A stretch of 64,000 bases of DNA from Streptomyces virginiae (GTDB lineage: Bacteria; Actinomycetota; Actinomycetes; Streptomycetales; Streptomycetaceae), in the NCBI RefSeq assembly GCF_000720455.1, contig NZ_JOAK01000003.1, forward strand, positions 434,001-498,000, in the 5' to 3' direction. Below are positions 43,352 to 51,890 of the stretch, one piece after another. Within the stretch, counting starts at the first letter, position 1; each line of letters begins with the position of its first letter. A program made the translations under genes and the position numbers. A model generated the notes under the pieces. That model was not told the origin of the DNA and ran no database searches. It saw only the letters and a list, made by a program, of their open reading frames with translations.

Positions 43352-44752
43352 TCACCGCCCGAGCCGGCCCCCGTCCGGCGCCGAGCCCGTCACGACCAGG
43401 TGGCCTCCGGGGGTGCGGCGGGCGAGGGTGCCGGTGCGGAAGTAGCCGTCGCCGGTGAAGGAACGGGCGTTGTGCTCGGGCGCCCGGTAGTAGCCGCGCA
43501 CGGTGTACGGCCCGCGGGCGAGGAGTTCACCCGGCTCCCCGTCGGGCACGTCCCGGCCGTCGGCGTCGACGATGCGGATCTCGTCGTCGGGGGAGAGCGG
43601 ACGGCCCTGAGTGGCGAGCACGGTCTCGTCCGGGTCCGCGGGCCGGGTGAGGGTGAACAGCCCCTCGGCCATCCCGAAGACCTGCTGCGGGCGGCAGCCC
43701 AGTACGGACGCGAGCCGGTCGGTGAGCGCCCGGTCCGGCGGCGCGCCGCCGACCTGCACCAGACGCAGACTGCCCAGGCCGGTGGGCGCGTCCGCGTTCG
43801 CGTCCGCGGCCGCGAGCGCGTCGAGCCAGCGCCGGGCGACGGCGGGTACCACCGAGGTGACGGTGACCCGCTCCCGGGCGATGGCCGCGAGGCACGCCTC
43901 GGGTCCCGGGTCCTCGGCCAGGACGACGGTGCCGCCCATCGAGAGGGTGCCGACGATGCCGGGGCCGCCGAGGGTGAAGTCGGACGAGGCGGGCAGCGCG
44001 GCGAGGTACACGTCGTCCTCGGTGAGCGACACCGCCTCGGCGGCCGCCCCCGCCTGGTAGGCGTAGTCGTTGTGGGTGCGCGGCACGAGCAGGGGCGGCG
44101 CGGCCGCACCGGCGGCGCCGCTCGCGGAGGAGAGCAGGAGGAAGGCCACCTGGCCCGCGCTCAGGGGGAGCGCCGGCGCGGGCGGGGCGTCGAGAGAGTC
44201 CAGCGGGAAGTAGTGACAGCCCGACGGGTCGGTCGTGTAGCCGCCGTAGGGGGACGAGGCGCCCGGCGCCTCCAGGGTGAACACCCGGCGCAGGAAGGGT
44301 CCGCGGGCCGCGATGTCCGCCGCCATCGCCGTGTGGTCGAAGCCCTCGTACGTCGAGGGGCCGACGTAGCCGGCGGCCTGGGTGACCTGGACGAGGTGCG
44401 AGACCTCGGGCCCGCGGTGCGAGAGCGGGCACAGCACGGGGACCGCTCCGGCGCGCATCAGCGCGAAGACGGTGACGACGAACTCGGCAACGTTCGGCAG
44501 CTGGACGACGACCCGCTGCCCGGGCCGCAGGGCGAGCAGCCGCAGGCCCGCCGCCATGCGGTCCACGCGCCGGTTCAGGGCCGCGTACGTGATGCGCGTG
44601 CCGCCGGACACGAGGGCGGTGCGCGGCCCGTACTGCAGGGCCCAGCCGCGCAGCAGGCTGTCCAGCGTGGTGCCGCGCCAGTGGCCGGCCGCCCAGTAGC
44701 GGTCGACGAACCCCTCGGGCCAGGGCGTGCAGCCGTCGAGCATGGATGTCAT
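43352..44752 (-). CDS. Truncated, degenerate aryl-AMP ligase-like protein
   Basis: A 466-residue relative of 2,3-dihydroxybenzoate-AMP ligases (EntE/DhbE, normally about 540 residues). The N-terminal DGCTPWPEGFVDRYWAAGHWRG and the PRTHNDYAYQ, PNVAEFVVTVFALMRAGAVP and GYYRAPEHNARSFTGDGYFRTG stretches are family-typical. The ATP P-loop, normally SGGTTG.PK, reads SSASGAAGAAAPP, and the A8 Asp is Thr (YFRTGTLARR). The whole C-terminal subdomain with its catalytic Lys is absent, and only 63 bases separate the stop from the next gene. Adenylation is unlikely; it may be decaying or repurposed. The ATG at 44752 has AAGGA. Confidence 0.85.
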   Translation of the reverse strand: MTSMLDGCTPWPEGFVDRYWAAGHWRGTTLDSLLRGWALQYGPRTALVSGGTRITYAALNRRVDRMAAGLRLLALRPGQRVVVQLPNVAEFVVTVFALMRAGAVPVLCPLSHRGPEVSHLVQVTQAAGYVGPSTYEGFDHTAMAADIAARGPFLRRVFTLEAPGASSPYGGYTTDPSGCHYFPLDSLDAPPAPALPLSAGQVAFLLLSSASGAAGAAAPPLLVPRTHNDYAYQAGAAAEAVSLTEDDVYLAALPASSDFTLGGPGIVGTLSMGGTVVLAEDPGPEACLAAIARERVTVTSVVPAVARRWLDALAAADANADAPTGLGSLRLVQVGGAPPDRALTDRLASVLGCRPQQVFGMAEGLFTLTRPADPDETVLATQGRPLSPDDEIRIVDADGRDVPDGEPGELLARGPYTVRGYYRAPEHNARSFTGDGYFRTGTLARRTPGGHLVVTGSAPDGGRLGR

Positions 44753-44943
44753 GCGCTTCCTTCTGTACCGGTGACGTGACGCGACGTGCCGGCACGGCGC
44801 CGGCCTGTTCGAAGCCAAACCGGCAGCACGGGCGCACACAATGCGCTGTACGAACCAGGGGCGCCCCGGGCCCTCGGCGGAAAGCCCAACGAACACGGCT
44901 GACCAGCCGGAAGAGCCCGGGCCGGCGTGGTGACGGTGGCGTT

Positions 44944-45279
44944 TCAGCCCACCGTCCAGGGCACCCGGCAGGTGTGCGGAGCCGATCCCTCCGGACACAG
45001 GGCGGTCAGTACGGCCTTGCGGATCGCCCGCCAGGTCCGCAGGGAACACCCCAAGTGGACCTCCAGCTCCACGGGTTGCCGTGATCCGGGGCTCTGATCC
45101 GGATGTTCGATGGTCCACTGCTCGGCCAGGAAGTCCAGCGAGTCGTCGGCCCTGTGTGTGACGTTCCCCTCGACGATCCGGGCGTTCCGGGAGCCGACGG
45201 CGTCCTCGACGAGGCCCTGGACCCAGGCCAGCCCCTGCTCGTCCGCGTACAGACCGAGCCTCAGGCGTCGCCCCCTCAT
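44944..45279 (-). CDS. Hypothetical protein co-transcribed with MerR regulator
   Basis: A 111-residue protein of unknown family. It begins with a basic strand (MRGRRLRLGLYADEQGLAWVQGL) and has a beta-rich middle (DSLDFLAEQWTIEH; VELEVHLGCSLRTWRAIRKAV) and three cysteines late in the chain. The ATG overlaps the MerR stop in an ATGA, and AAGGAG precedes it, so it is translated with that regulator and may be its partner or target. Confidence 0.72.
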   Translation of the reverse strand: MRGRRLRLGLYADEQGLAWVQGLVEDAVGSRNARIVEGNVTHRADDSLDFLAEQWTIEHPDQSPGSRQPVELEVHLGCSLRTWRAIRKAVLTALCPEGSAPHTCRVPWTVG

Positions 45280-46238
45280 CGCACCGCTCCTTCGCCACGG
45301 CTGCCACCGCTGTGGGCGGGGGCGGCGGTGGTGAACCAGGAGTGGAGGGGAGCGAGCGTGGGGGACGCGGGCCATCCGTTGACCGTCGCGACGAGCCGCC
45401 AGTAGCGCCCGGCATCCGGCTCGGCGGCCGTCCCGAGGCGGGCCAGGAGCCAGCGGCGCAGGCCGCCCTCGTCGGCGCGTGCGAACGCGTCCGCGTAGAG
45501 GGATCCCAGCGCATCGGAACGGGACGCACCCTCGGCGGAGGCCGGCAGCAGGCCGGCGGTCACGGCTTCGTCGATGCGTTCGCCCATCGCCCGGTTGAGG
45601 GCGTCGTGCAGCGCGCCGACGTCCTGCCGGGACGGCTCCGCCGCCTGCTCCTCGGCCGTGCGGCGCATCGTGACACGGAAGTCCGGGTCCTGGCAGAGCC
45701 CGGCGAGTTCCACCCAGGCCTCGACCTGATCGGGCGTGGGATCGTCGGGGAGGTCGGGCACCGCGGAGCGCATCAGCGCCACGAACTCGGGGTTGGTGTC
45801 GAGACCTTCGAAGGCGCCGTCGAGGAAGTCGGCGACCAGGCGGCGTCGTTCGGCCTCGGAGAGCGTGGCGAGTCGGTGCATGAGGTCCATTTCCATGGTG
45901 GTGGGGCCGCTCCGGGCGACTGCGCGGAGCACCGCCCGGCGCAGGCGAAGGGTACGTATCTGTACGTCCAGGGCGTTGGCGTGTGCTTCGGTGACTTCGG
46001 CCAGGGACGCCTCCCGGTCCAGCACCCTGCGTACGGTCGCCAGATCGAGCCCGAGATCACGCAGCGTGCGGGCCAGCCGCAGGCGTGCGAGGGCGTCGGG
46101 GCCGTAGAGCCGGTAGCCGGCCGGGCTCCGGTCGGTCGGCGGGACGATGCCCTGGTCCGAATAGAACCGGATGGTCTTCACCGTCAGACCGGTCCGGCGG
46201 GCTAGTTCTCCGATGGAACGGAGCGCGTCGCTGTCCAT
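45276..46238 (-). CDS. MerR family transcriptional regulator
   Basis: A 320-residue MerR regulator. The N-terminal winged helix (LRSIGELARRTGLTVKTIRFYSD, about 5-30; AGYRLYGPDALARL) is followed by the dimerisation coiled coil (to about 115) and an unusually long C-terminal helical effector domain of about 200 residues, in place of the short metal-binding tail, suggesting a small organic ligand as in TipA-like proteins. The ATG at 46238 could be leaderless. A MerR-type palindrome lies 16 bases upstream, between it and the divergent reductase gene. Confidence 0.92.
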   Translation of the reverse strand: MDSDALRSIGELARRTGLTVKTIRFYSDQGIVPPTDRSPAGYRLYGPDALARLRLARTLRDLGLDLATVRRVLDREASLAEVTEAHANALDVQIRTLRLRRAVLRAVARSGPTTMEMDLMHRLATLSEAERRRLVADFLDGAFEGLDTNPEFVALMRSAVPDLPDDPTPDQVEAWVELAGLCQDPDFRVTMRRTAEEQAAEPSRQDVGALHDALNRAMGERIDEAVTAGLLPASAEGASRSDALGSLYADAFARADEGGLRRWLLARLGTAAEPDAGRYWRLVATVNGWPASPTLAPLHSWFTTAAPAHSGGSRGEGAVR

Positions 46239-46253
46239 GCCCCCCAGCTTGGA

Positions 46254-46272
46254 GTCTCCCCCCACGGGAGAC
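46254..46272. promoter_or_regulatory. MerR-type operator (7-5-7 palindrome)
   Basis: GTCTCCC (46254-46260) and GGGAGAC (46266-46272) are perfect inverted repeats with a 5-base spacer. On the minus strand they fall inside a 19-base spacer between TTGCGT (46276-46271) and CAAGCT (46251-46246), the elongated spacing typical of MerR-activated promoters. Confidence 0.6.
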
Positions 46273-46320
46273 GCAAGCGGTAACCCATAGGGTGGTGCGG
46301 TGACGAACGAGGGTGTGGGC

Positions 46321-47262
46321 ATGGCTGACGACGACCGGGTGCTGTACGGATGCATGGGCCTCGGCGGGAGCTGGGACCCCGAACCGTACGGGCCCGCCGA
46401 CATCGACGCCGCAGCGGCGGCCGTCGAGGCCGCCCTCGACAGCGGGATCACCGCCTTCGACCACGCCGACATCTACCGGCACGGCAAGTCCGAGGCCGTC
46501 TTCGGCGAGGTCCTCGCGCGGACGCCCGGCCTGCGCGAACGCATCACGCTCCAGACCAAGTGCGGGATCCGGCTCGGCGCCGAGGACCGCCCGGGCATGT
46601 ACGACCTGCGCGGGCAGACCATCACGCGACGGGTGGAGGAGAGCCTCACCCGGCTGCGGACCGATGTGATCGACGTCCTGCTGCTGCACCGCCCCGACCC
46701 CCTGGCGGACGTGGACTCCATCGCGTCGGCGCTGACCTCCCTGCACCGGCAGGGCCTCGTACGGCGCTTCGGCGTGTCCAACATGGGCGCCGCGCAGATC
46801 GCCCACCTCCAGGCACGGCTGGACCAGCCGCTCGTCGCCAACCAGCTGGAGATGAGCCTGCACAGCCGCGACTGGGTCGAGGCCGGGGTCCTCCTCAACA
46901 CCCCCGCGTCCGCGGCGGGCGGCTTCCCGTTCGGCACTCTGGAACACTGCCGCGACCACGGCGTCCGACTCCAGGCCTGGGGCGCGCTGGCGCAGGGCCG
47001 CTTCACCGGCCGCCAGCGGACGCCGGCCGAGCGGGCCACCGCCGGGCTGCTGGCCGAGCTGGCCCGGCGCAAGGGGACGACGCCGGAAACGGTCCTGCTG
47101 TGGTGGCTCATGCGGCACCCGTCGCGGATCGCGCCCGTCATCGGCACCGCCCGCCCCGACCGGATCCGTGCCTGCCGGGACGCCGCCGTGCGCGAACCCG
47201 ACCTCACGCACGAGGAGTGGTACGAGCTGTGGGTCACGGCCCGCGGCGTCCCCCTCCCCTGA
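46321..47262 (+). CDS. Aldo/keto reductase
   Basis: A 313-residue NADPH-dependent oxidoreductase with the AKR (alpha/beta)8 barrel. The catalytic tetrad is visible: Asp and Tyr in FDHADIYRHGKSE, Lys in LQTKCGI and His in VLLLHRPDP. The C-terminal cofactor loop reads PVIGTARPDRIRAC. It belongs to the oxidoreductase YdhF/Tas-like branch; substrate unknown. The ATG at 46321 has GAGGG seven bases upstream, but a GTG at 46300 is equally spaced from AGGG and may be used. It is divergent from the MerR gene and may be under its control. Confidence 0.9.
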   Translation: MADDDRVLYGCMGLGGSWDPEPYGPADIDAAAAAVEAALDSGITAFDHADIYRHGKSEAVFGEVLARTPGLRERITLQTKCGIRLGAEDRPGMYDLRGQTITRRVEESLTRLRTDVIDVLLLHRPDPLADVDSIASALTSLHRQGLVRRFGVSNMGAAQIAHLQARLDQPLVANQLEMSLHSRDWVEAGVLLNTPASAAGGFPFGTLEHCRDHGVRLQAWGALAQGRFTGRQRTPAERATAGLLAELARRKGTTPETVLLWWLMRHPSRIAPVIGTARPDRIRACRDAAVREPDLTHEEWYELWVTARGVPLP

Positions 47263-47386
47263 GCGGCACCCGCCACCGGCACCCGCCACACCGGCAAGCC
47301 GGGGCCGCGGCAAGGGGGTTGACCCCACCACGACCCGACCGGCCTGCCGGATGGGGCCCCGGCGCGGGAGCGACGAGGCTTGCGCC

Positions 47387-48898
47387 ATGACGACCCACCC
47401 GAAGAAGGCCCTGCTCCTCGCACTCGCCGCGGCCACCGTCGCCGCGGGCCTGACCGCGACCGCCGGCCCGGCCGCCGCCCGGCCGGCCGGCGCCGCAGTG
47501 CCCGAGCCCGACTGGAAGCCCTGCGCCCAACCGGGCGGCCCCGCCGCCCAGGAGTGCGCCGTGCTGCCCGTCCCGCTCGACTACGCAGATCCCGGCGGCC
47601 GGCAGATACACGTCGCCGTCTCCCGCGTCCGCAGCGACCGCCCTGCGGCCCGCCGCGGCACGCTCGTCGTGATACCCGGCGGTCCGGGCGGTTCCGGCGT
47701 GCAGCGCCTGACCCAGAAGGGCGCCGCCCTCCAGCGGGAGCTGGCCGGCGCCTACGACCTCGTCGCCTTCGACCCGCGCGGGGTGGGCGCCAGCACCACC
47801 GCGAGCTGCGGACTCGCCCCCGAGGACCGGTACCTGACCAGCCTGCGGTCCTGGCCGGGCCCGGACGGGGAGATCACGGAGAACGTCGAGCGCTCCCGGC
47901 GCATCGCCGAGGCCTGCGACCGCAACGGCGGCCCCGAACTGCGCAGTTTCACCACCGCCAACCAGGTCCGGGACCTGGACCGCCTCCGCGAGGCCCTCGG
48001 CGAACGCAGGCTGTCCGCCTGGGCGACCTCGTACGGGACGTACGTGGCGGCCGAGTACGCGCAGAAGTACCCCCGGCGCACCGACCGCTGGGTCCTCGAC
48101 AGCAGCGGCGACCCCGACCCCGAGCGGGTCGCCCGCGGCTGGCTGGCCAACATGTCGCGCGGCGCCGACGACCGCTTCCCCGACTTCGCGGCGTGGGCGG
48201 CCCATCCCGACCGGGACGGGGACGGCCTGCGTCTGGCAGCACGGCCGCAGGACGTCGAGCCGCTGGTCGTCGCACTCGGGGCCCGGCTCGACGGGGAACC
48301 GCGCCCGTCGACCACCCCCGGGGTGCCGCTCACCGGCAACGGGCTGCGCCAGGCCCTCCAGAACGCCCTCTACGCCGACGCCGCCTTCCCCGCCTTCGCC
48401 CGGCTGGTCAAGGCCGTCCAGGACCCGGCCGGAACCCCCGCGCTCCCGCCCGAGCTGGCGCGGCCGATCCGGGACGAGGACGCCGCCGTCATGGTGGGCG
48501 TCATCTGCAACGACGTCGCCTGGCCGGGTAGGTCCACGGACGCCCACCGGGCCGCGGTGGCGCAGGACCGCGCCCGGTACCCGCTCACGGCCGGCATGCC
48601 CGTCAACGTGCTGCCCTGCTCCTTCTGGAAGACCGCGCCCGCGCAGGCGCCCGCTCCGATCACCGACGACGTGCCGTCCGAGGTCCTCATGCTCCAGAGC
48701 CGCCGGGATCCGGCGACGCCGCTGTCCGGAGCCCTGAAGATGCGCGAGGCCCTGGGCGACCGCGCCCGCATGGTGACCGTCGAGCAGGGCGGGCACGGGC
48801 TTTACCTGGGCAACGGCAACGCGTGCGGTGACCGGGCCGTCACCGCGTACCTCACCACGGGGCGGCGCCCCGCCCGGGACGCGTACTGCGCGAACTGA
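47387..48898 (+). CDS. Secreted alpha/beta hydrolase, tripeptidyl aminopeptidase-like
   Basis: A 503-residue exported peptidase-like hydrolase of the S33/TAP group. Residues 1-37 are a signal peptide (HPKKALLLALAAATVAAG, then AAARPAGA). The oxyanion segment is IPGGPGGSG (about 96-104), and DLVAFDPRGVG follows. The nucleophile is Ser215 in AWATSYGTYVAAEY, where the first Gly of GxSxG is Ala. The TAP-like C-terminal region has Asp in QSRRDPATPLSGAL and His in EQGGHGLYLG. It probably trims peptides outside the cell. The ATG is at 47387. Confidence 0.92.
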   Translation: MTTHPKKALLLALAAATVAAGLTATAGPAAARPAGAAVPEPDWKPCAQPGGPAAQECAVLPVPLDYADPGGRQIHVAVSRVRSDRPAARRGTLVVIPGGPGGSGVQRLTQKGAALQRELAGAYDLVAFDPRGVGASTTASCGLAPEDRYLTSLRSWPGPDGEITENVERSRRIAEACDRNGGPELRSFTTANQVRDLDRLREALGERRLSAWATSYGTYVAAEYAQKYPRRTDRWVLDSSGDPDPERVARGWLANMSRGADDRFPDFAAWAAHPDRDGDGLRLAARPQDVEPLVVALGARLDGEPRPSTTPGVPLTGNGLRQALQNALYADAAFPAFARLVKAVQDPAGTPALPPELARPIRDEDAAVMVGVICNDVAWPGRSTDAHRAAVAQDRARYPLTAGMPVNVLPCSFWKTAPAQAPAPITDDVPSEVLMLQSRRDPATPLSGALKMREALGDRARMVTVEQGGHGLYLGNGNACGDRAVTAYLTTGRRPARDAYCAN

Positions 48899-48905
48899 GC
48901 CCACC

Positions 48906-48926
48906 GCCGGCCGGAGCGGGGCCGGC
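48906..48926 (+). terminator. Short hairpin after the peptidase gene
   Basis: GCCGGCC (48906-48912) and GGCCGGC (48920-48926) pair around a 7-base loop, eight bases past the stop. The stem is short, so termination may be partial. Confidence 0.4.
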
Positions 48927-49007
48927 GCCGCCGCCCGCGCGCGGGGGCAGCCGGACGGCGCCACGATGGAGGCAGGACCCGAACCCCGCAGAACTGTGGA
49001 GATCGCC

Positions 49008-49814
49008 ATGAGCACGCACAAGGTGGGACCCGAGACCACCGTCCTCGCGGACTGCATCGAGGTTCCGGGCATCGGATTCCTCCCGGTCAACGCGTTCGTG
49101 CTGCACGCCGAGCAGCCGGTGGTCGTGGACACCGGCCTCGGCCTGCCCGACCGGGACTTCCTCGACGTGCTCGGTTCGGTGCTCGATCCGGCCGACGTGC
49201 GGTGGATCTGGCTGACCCATCCCGACCGCGACCACACCGGGGGACTGTTCGCCCTGCTCGAAGCCGCTCCCGAGGCCCGCCTGGTGACGACGTTCCTCGG
49301 CGCCGGGATCATGGCCACCGAGCGGCCGCTGCCCATGGACCGGCTGTACTTCCTCAACCCCGGCCAGAGCCTGGACGTGGGCGACCGTACGCTCCACGCC
49401 TTCCGGCCGCCGCTGTTCGACAACCCGGCGACCGTCGGTTTCTACGACGACCGTTCCCGGACCTGTTTCAGCTCCGACTGCTTCGGCGGGCCCATGCCCA
49501 CGGCGGACCTGGCGGTGAGCACGGACGTCGCGCAGCTGCCGGCGGAGGAGCTGAGGGCGTCCCAGCGGCTGTGGGCGAGCGTGGACAGCCCCTGGGTGCA
49601 GGTGGTGGACCCGGACCGCTTCCTGGCCACGGTGGATCCGCTGCGGTCGATGGACCCCCAGACCGTCCTGTGCACCCACCTCCCACCGGCGGTGGGCCTC
49701 ACCCCGCAGCTCCTCGACACCATCGCCGCGGTCCCCGGCCTCGACCCGTTCACAGGACCGGACCAGGCGGCCCTGGCCCAGATGCTCGCGACCTTCGAGC
49801 CCGGAGGCGGTTGA
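49008..49814 (+). CDS. MBL-fold metallo-hydrolase
   Basis: A 268-residue metallo-beta-lactamase-fold protein. The metal site is THPDRDHTGG (about 67-76), where the first His of HxHxDH is replaced by the HPDRDH form seen in ODP/flavoprotein-like members; further ligands are FSSDCFGG and CTHLPP. It keeps VVDTGLG early in the fold. This arrangement is close to oxygen-binding diiron proteins, but no flavodoxin domain is attached. The ATG at 49008 has GGAGA upstream; upstream in-frame starts are less supported. Confidence 0.88.
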   Translation: MSTHKVGPETTVLADCIEVPGIGFLPVNAFVLHAEQPVVVDTGLGLPDRDFLDVLGSVLDPADVRWIWLTHPDRDHTGGLFALLEAAPEARLVTTFLGAGIMATERPLPMDRLYFLNPGQSLDVGDRTLHAFRPPLFDNPATVGFYDDRSRTCFSSDCFGGPMPTADLAVSTDVAQLPAEELRASQRLWASVDSPWVQVVDPDRFLATVDPLRSMDPQTVLCTHLPPAVGLTPQLLDTIAAVPGLDPFTGPDQAALAQMLATFEPGGG

Positions 49815-50047
49815 CGCGCGGGGCCGCCCGTCAGCACGGTGGCGCTGCACAACCCGTACGACGTCGTGGCCCCCTGCGGGGTGACGGCGGCCGCCCGGGG
49901 GCGGGTCCCCGTCGCCGTTCCACCGCGCTTCCCGCGCGGTCACGTCATCCAATACCCATCCGTACTTGTGGGTACTGCGGCCGAATGGCGCCGGATTTGA
50001 TAGTTCTGGACAGGTCCGGTGTGAGAAACCTGCGGGAAGGACAGGGC

Positions 50048-50221
50048 ATGTTCGATCTACTACGCCCGGAGACCGTCATGTGCCCCTTCTGCAAGGCCAC
50101 CGCCGCCGACGGCGTGGTGCGCACGCTGCGGACGGGGGCGAGCTCCCTCTCGGTGACCTGGCACGCCCTGAACTGCCCGCACTACGCGGCCGACCGGATC
50201 CTCGCCGAGAAGGAGGGCTAG
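50048..50221 (+). CDS. Small CPFC-containing hypothetical protein
   Basis: A 57-residue protein with a CPFC motif (residues 12-15) and a later NCPHY, which could bind a metal ion. The ATG at 50048 has AAGGA upstream; an in-frame ATG at 49985 would add 21 residues. The gene ends one base before the dispersed repeat at 50222. Function unknown. Confidence 0.55.
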   Translation: MFDLLRPETVMCPFCKATAADGVVRTLRTGASSLSVTWHALNCPHYAADRILAEKEG

Positions 50222-50425
50222 GGCGGGCCCGGCAAGATCCGAAAGACACGCCCTGGGTCGTGTCCGCGAAGTCCCGCCTGCGCGGCGGGGTCCGGCACGC
50301 GCGCTTGCCGCGTTGTCGTCGGTCGCCGATGCTCCGCATCGGCTCCCTGTCCGCCTTGCGATCGCACGCACCGGACCCCGCCGCGCCCGCCCTCCGGGCG
50401 GCGACGCTACTTTGCGGACACTCCC
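50222..50425. repeat. MITE-like element with nested palindromes
   Basis: A non-coding block between two genes. Imperfect terminal inverted repeats of about 17 bases start at 50255 (gggtcgtgtccgcgaagt) and end at 50425. Inside, 50280-50295 and 50371-50386 are perfect 16-base inverted repeats, and 50325-50331 and 50337-50343 form a central 7-bp hairpin, so the whole can fold as one long stem. The 18 bases at 50222-50239 recur at 2004-2021. There is no transposase, so it is a non-autonomous repeat. Confidence 0.7.
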
Positions 50426-50430
50426 TAGCG

Positions 50431-51711
50431 CTACACCGGCTCCGCCTCGCGCGCGGCCCGGCGGCGCAGCGCGTCCTCGTCGGTGTCCGCGTCGTACGAG
50501 ATCAACTTCGGCAGCAGCGCGGCCAGCACCGCCACCGAGGCCACGCAGGCCAGACCACCGCTCCAGAAGGCCGGCCGGGTTCCCGTCCAGCCGGCCATGG
50601 TGCCCGCCCGGACCTGGCCGAGCTGCGGGCCCACGCTGTACGAGAGCACCTCGATGCCCGCGAGCCGGCCGCGCAGTTCCTCGGGGATCGTCTGGTTCCA
50701 GATCGTGGCGCGGCCCAGCCCGCTCAGCATGTCGGCCGCGCCCGCCACGGCGAGGCAGAGCAGCACCGCCCAGATGCCGGGCGACACGCCGGCCGCCGCG
50801 ATCGCCAGACCCCAGACCGTGGCCCCGAGGACCACCAGCAGCCCGTGCCGGCGCACCCGGGACACCCAGCCGCTGGTCAGCCCCAGCACCATCGAGCCCA
50901 CCGCCCCGGCCGCGTACATCAGACCGAGCGCCCACACGGCGTCCAGCTCGTCCGCGAGGAAGGGGAAGATCGTGTTCGGAAAGGCGAAGAACATCGCCGC
51001 GAGGTCCACCGCGTACGTGCCCAGCAGCACCGGCCGGCTCCACGCGTAGCGCGCGCCCTCGGCGATCCCGCGCAGCGACGGACGCTCGGCGCCCTCGACC
51101 GGCGGGGCCGGGCTGAGCCGCGAGCACAGCACCACGGAGCCGAGGAAACCCGCCACGGTGACGGCATAGGCCGAGGCGTGACCGGCGTAGGCGACGACCA
51201 GGCCGGCCAGCGCCGGACCGACGATCGCGCCGAACTGGTAGCGCAGCCCGTTGAGCGCCGCGGCGGCGGTCAGCTGGTCGTGCGGCACGATCCGCGCCAT
51301 CAGCGAGTCCAGGGCCGGCCGCTGCAGCCCGGCCAGGGCCGACACCCCCGCCGCGACCACGTACAGCGGCCACAGCAGCGGGTCCGGCAGCAGCGCGTTC
51401 ACCAGGAGCACCATGGCCAGCACCCCGAGCCCCGCTTCGGTCAGCAGGATCATCCGCCGCCGGTCGACCGCGTCCGCGAGCGCGCCCCCGTACAGTCCGA
51501 AGACGACCAGCGGGACCAGCTCCACCGCGCCCATCGCGCCGACGGCCAGCGGCGAGTCCGTCAGGTGCTTGATCTGCAGCGGCAGGGCGATCATCGCCAT
51601 GAAGGACCCGAAGTACGTCACGGTCCCCTGGTAGAACAGGAGCCGGAAGTCGCGGCTGGAACGCCACGGGGCGAGGTCGGGCAGTACGGCGGTCCATCGG
51701 GAGGTGCTCAC
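50431..51711 (-). CDS. MFS transporter, EntS-like exporter
   Basis: A 426-residue major facilitator protein with 12 predicted helices, closest in pattern to the EntS enterobactin-exporter branch (FRLLFYQGTVTYFGSFMAMIA; LADAVDRRRMILLTEAG as the 2-3 loop; LQRPALDSLMARIVP; GLGRATIWNQTIPEELRGRLAGIE). It probably exports a small hydrophobic compound. The GTG at 51711 lacks a clear ribosome site, so the start is uncertain. It is divergent from the AI-2E gene with an 11-bp tandem repeat between. Confidence 0.9.
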   Translation of the reverse strand: MSTSRWTAVLPDLAPWRSSRDFRLLFYQGTVTYFGSFMAMIALPLQIKHLTDSPLAVGAMGAVELVPLVVFGLYGGALADAVDRRRMILLTEAGLGVLAMVLLVNALLPDPLLWPLYVVAAGVSALAGLQRPALDSLMARIVPHDQLTAAAALNGLRYQFGAIVGPALAGLVVAYAGHASAYAVTVAGFLGSVVLCSRLSPAPPVEGAERPSLRGIAEGARYAWSRPVLLGTYAVDLAAMFFAFPNTIFPFLADELDAVWALGLMYAAGAVGSMVLGLTSGWVSRVRRHGLLVVLGATVWGLAIAAAGVSPGIWAVLLCLAVAGAADMLSGLGRATIWNQTIPEELRGRLAGIEVLSYSVGPQLGQVRAGTMAGWTGTRPAFWSGGLACVASVAVLAALLPKLISYDADTDEDALRRRAAREAEPV

Positions 51712-51760
51712 GGGAGGCCATCGTGCGCGGCAGCCCCCGATCCCGGCAAAGGGTTTTTTC

Positions 51761-51810
51761 CGGACCCGCGCCGGACCCGCGCCGGACCCGCGCCGGACCC
51801 GCCGGACCCG
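51761..51810. repeat. 11-bp tandem repeat, about 4.5 copies
   Basis: Units CGGACCCGCGC start at 51761, 51772 and 51783, followed by two diverged copies (from 51794 and 51804). They occupy the gap between the divergent MFS and AI-2E genes and could affect either promoter. Confidence 0.8.
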
Positions 51811-51890
51811 TCCACGGGCCATCCGCCCCGGACGGGCGAATCCGGGGCGCGGCGCGTGGCATCGCGCGCCCGCCGTGGCACCCATGGAGC

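Noticed and set aside
43352..51711. Siderophore cluster, from an EntE-like ligase and an EntS-like exporter
   Set aside because: The ligase lacks its catalytic parts, the genes are 6 kb apart, and no NRPS, isochorismate or iron-uptake genes are present.
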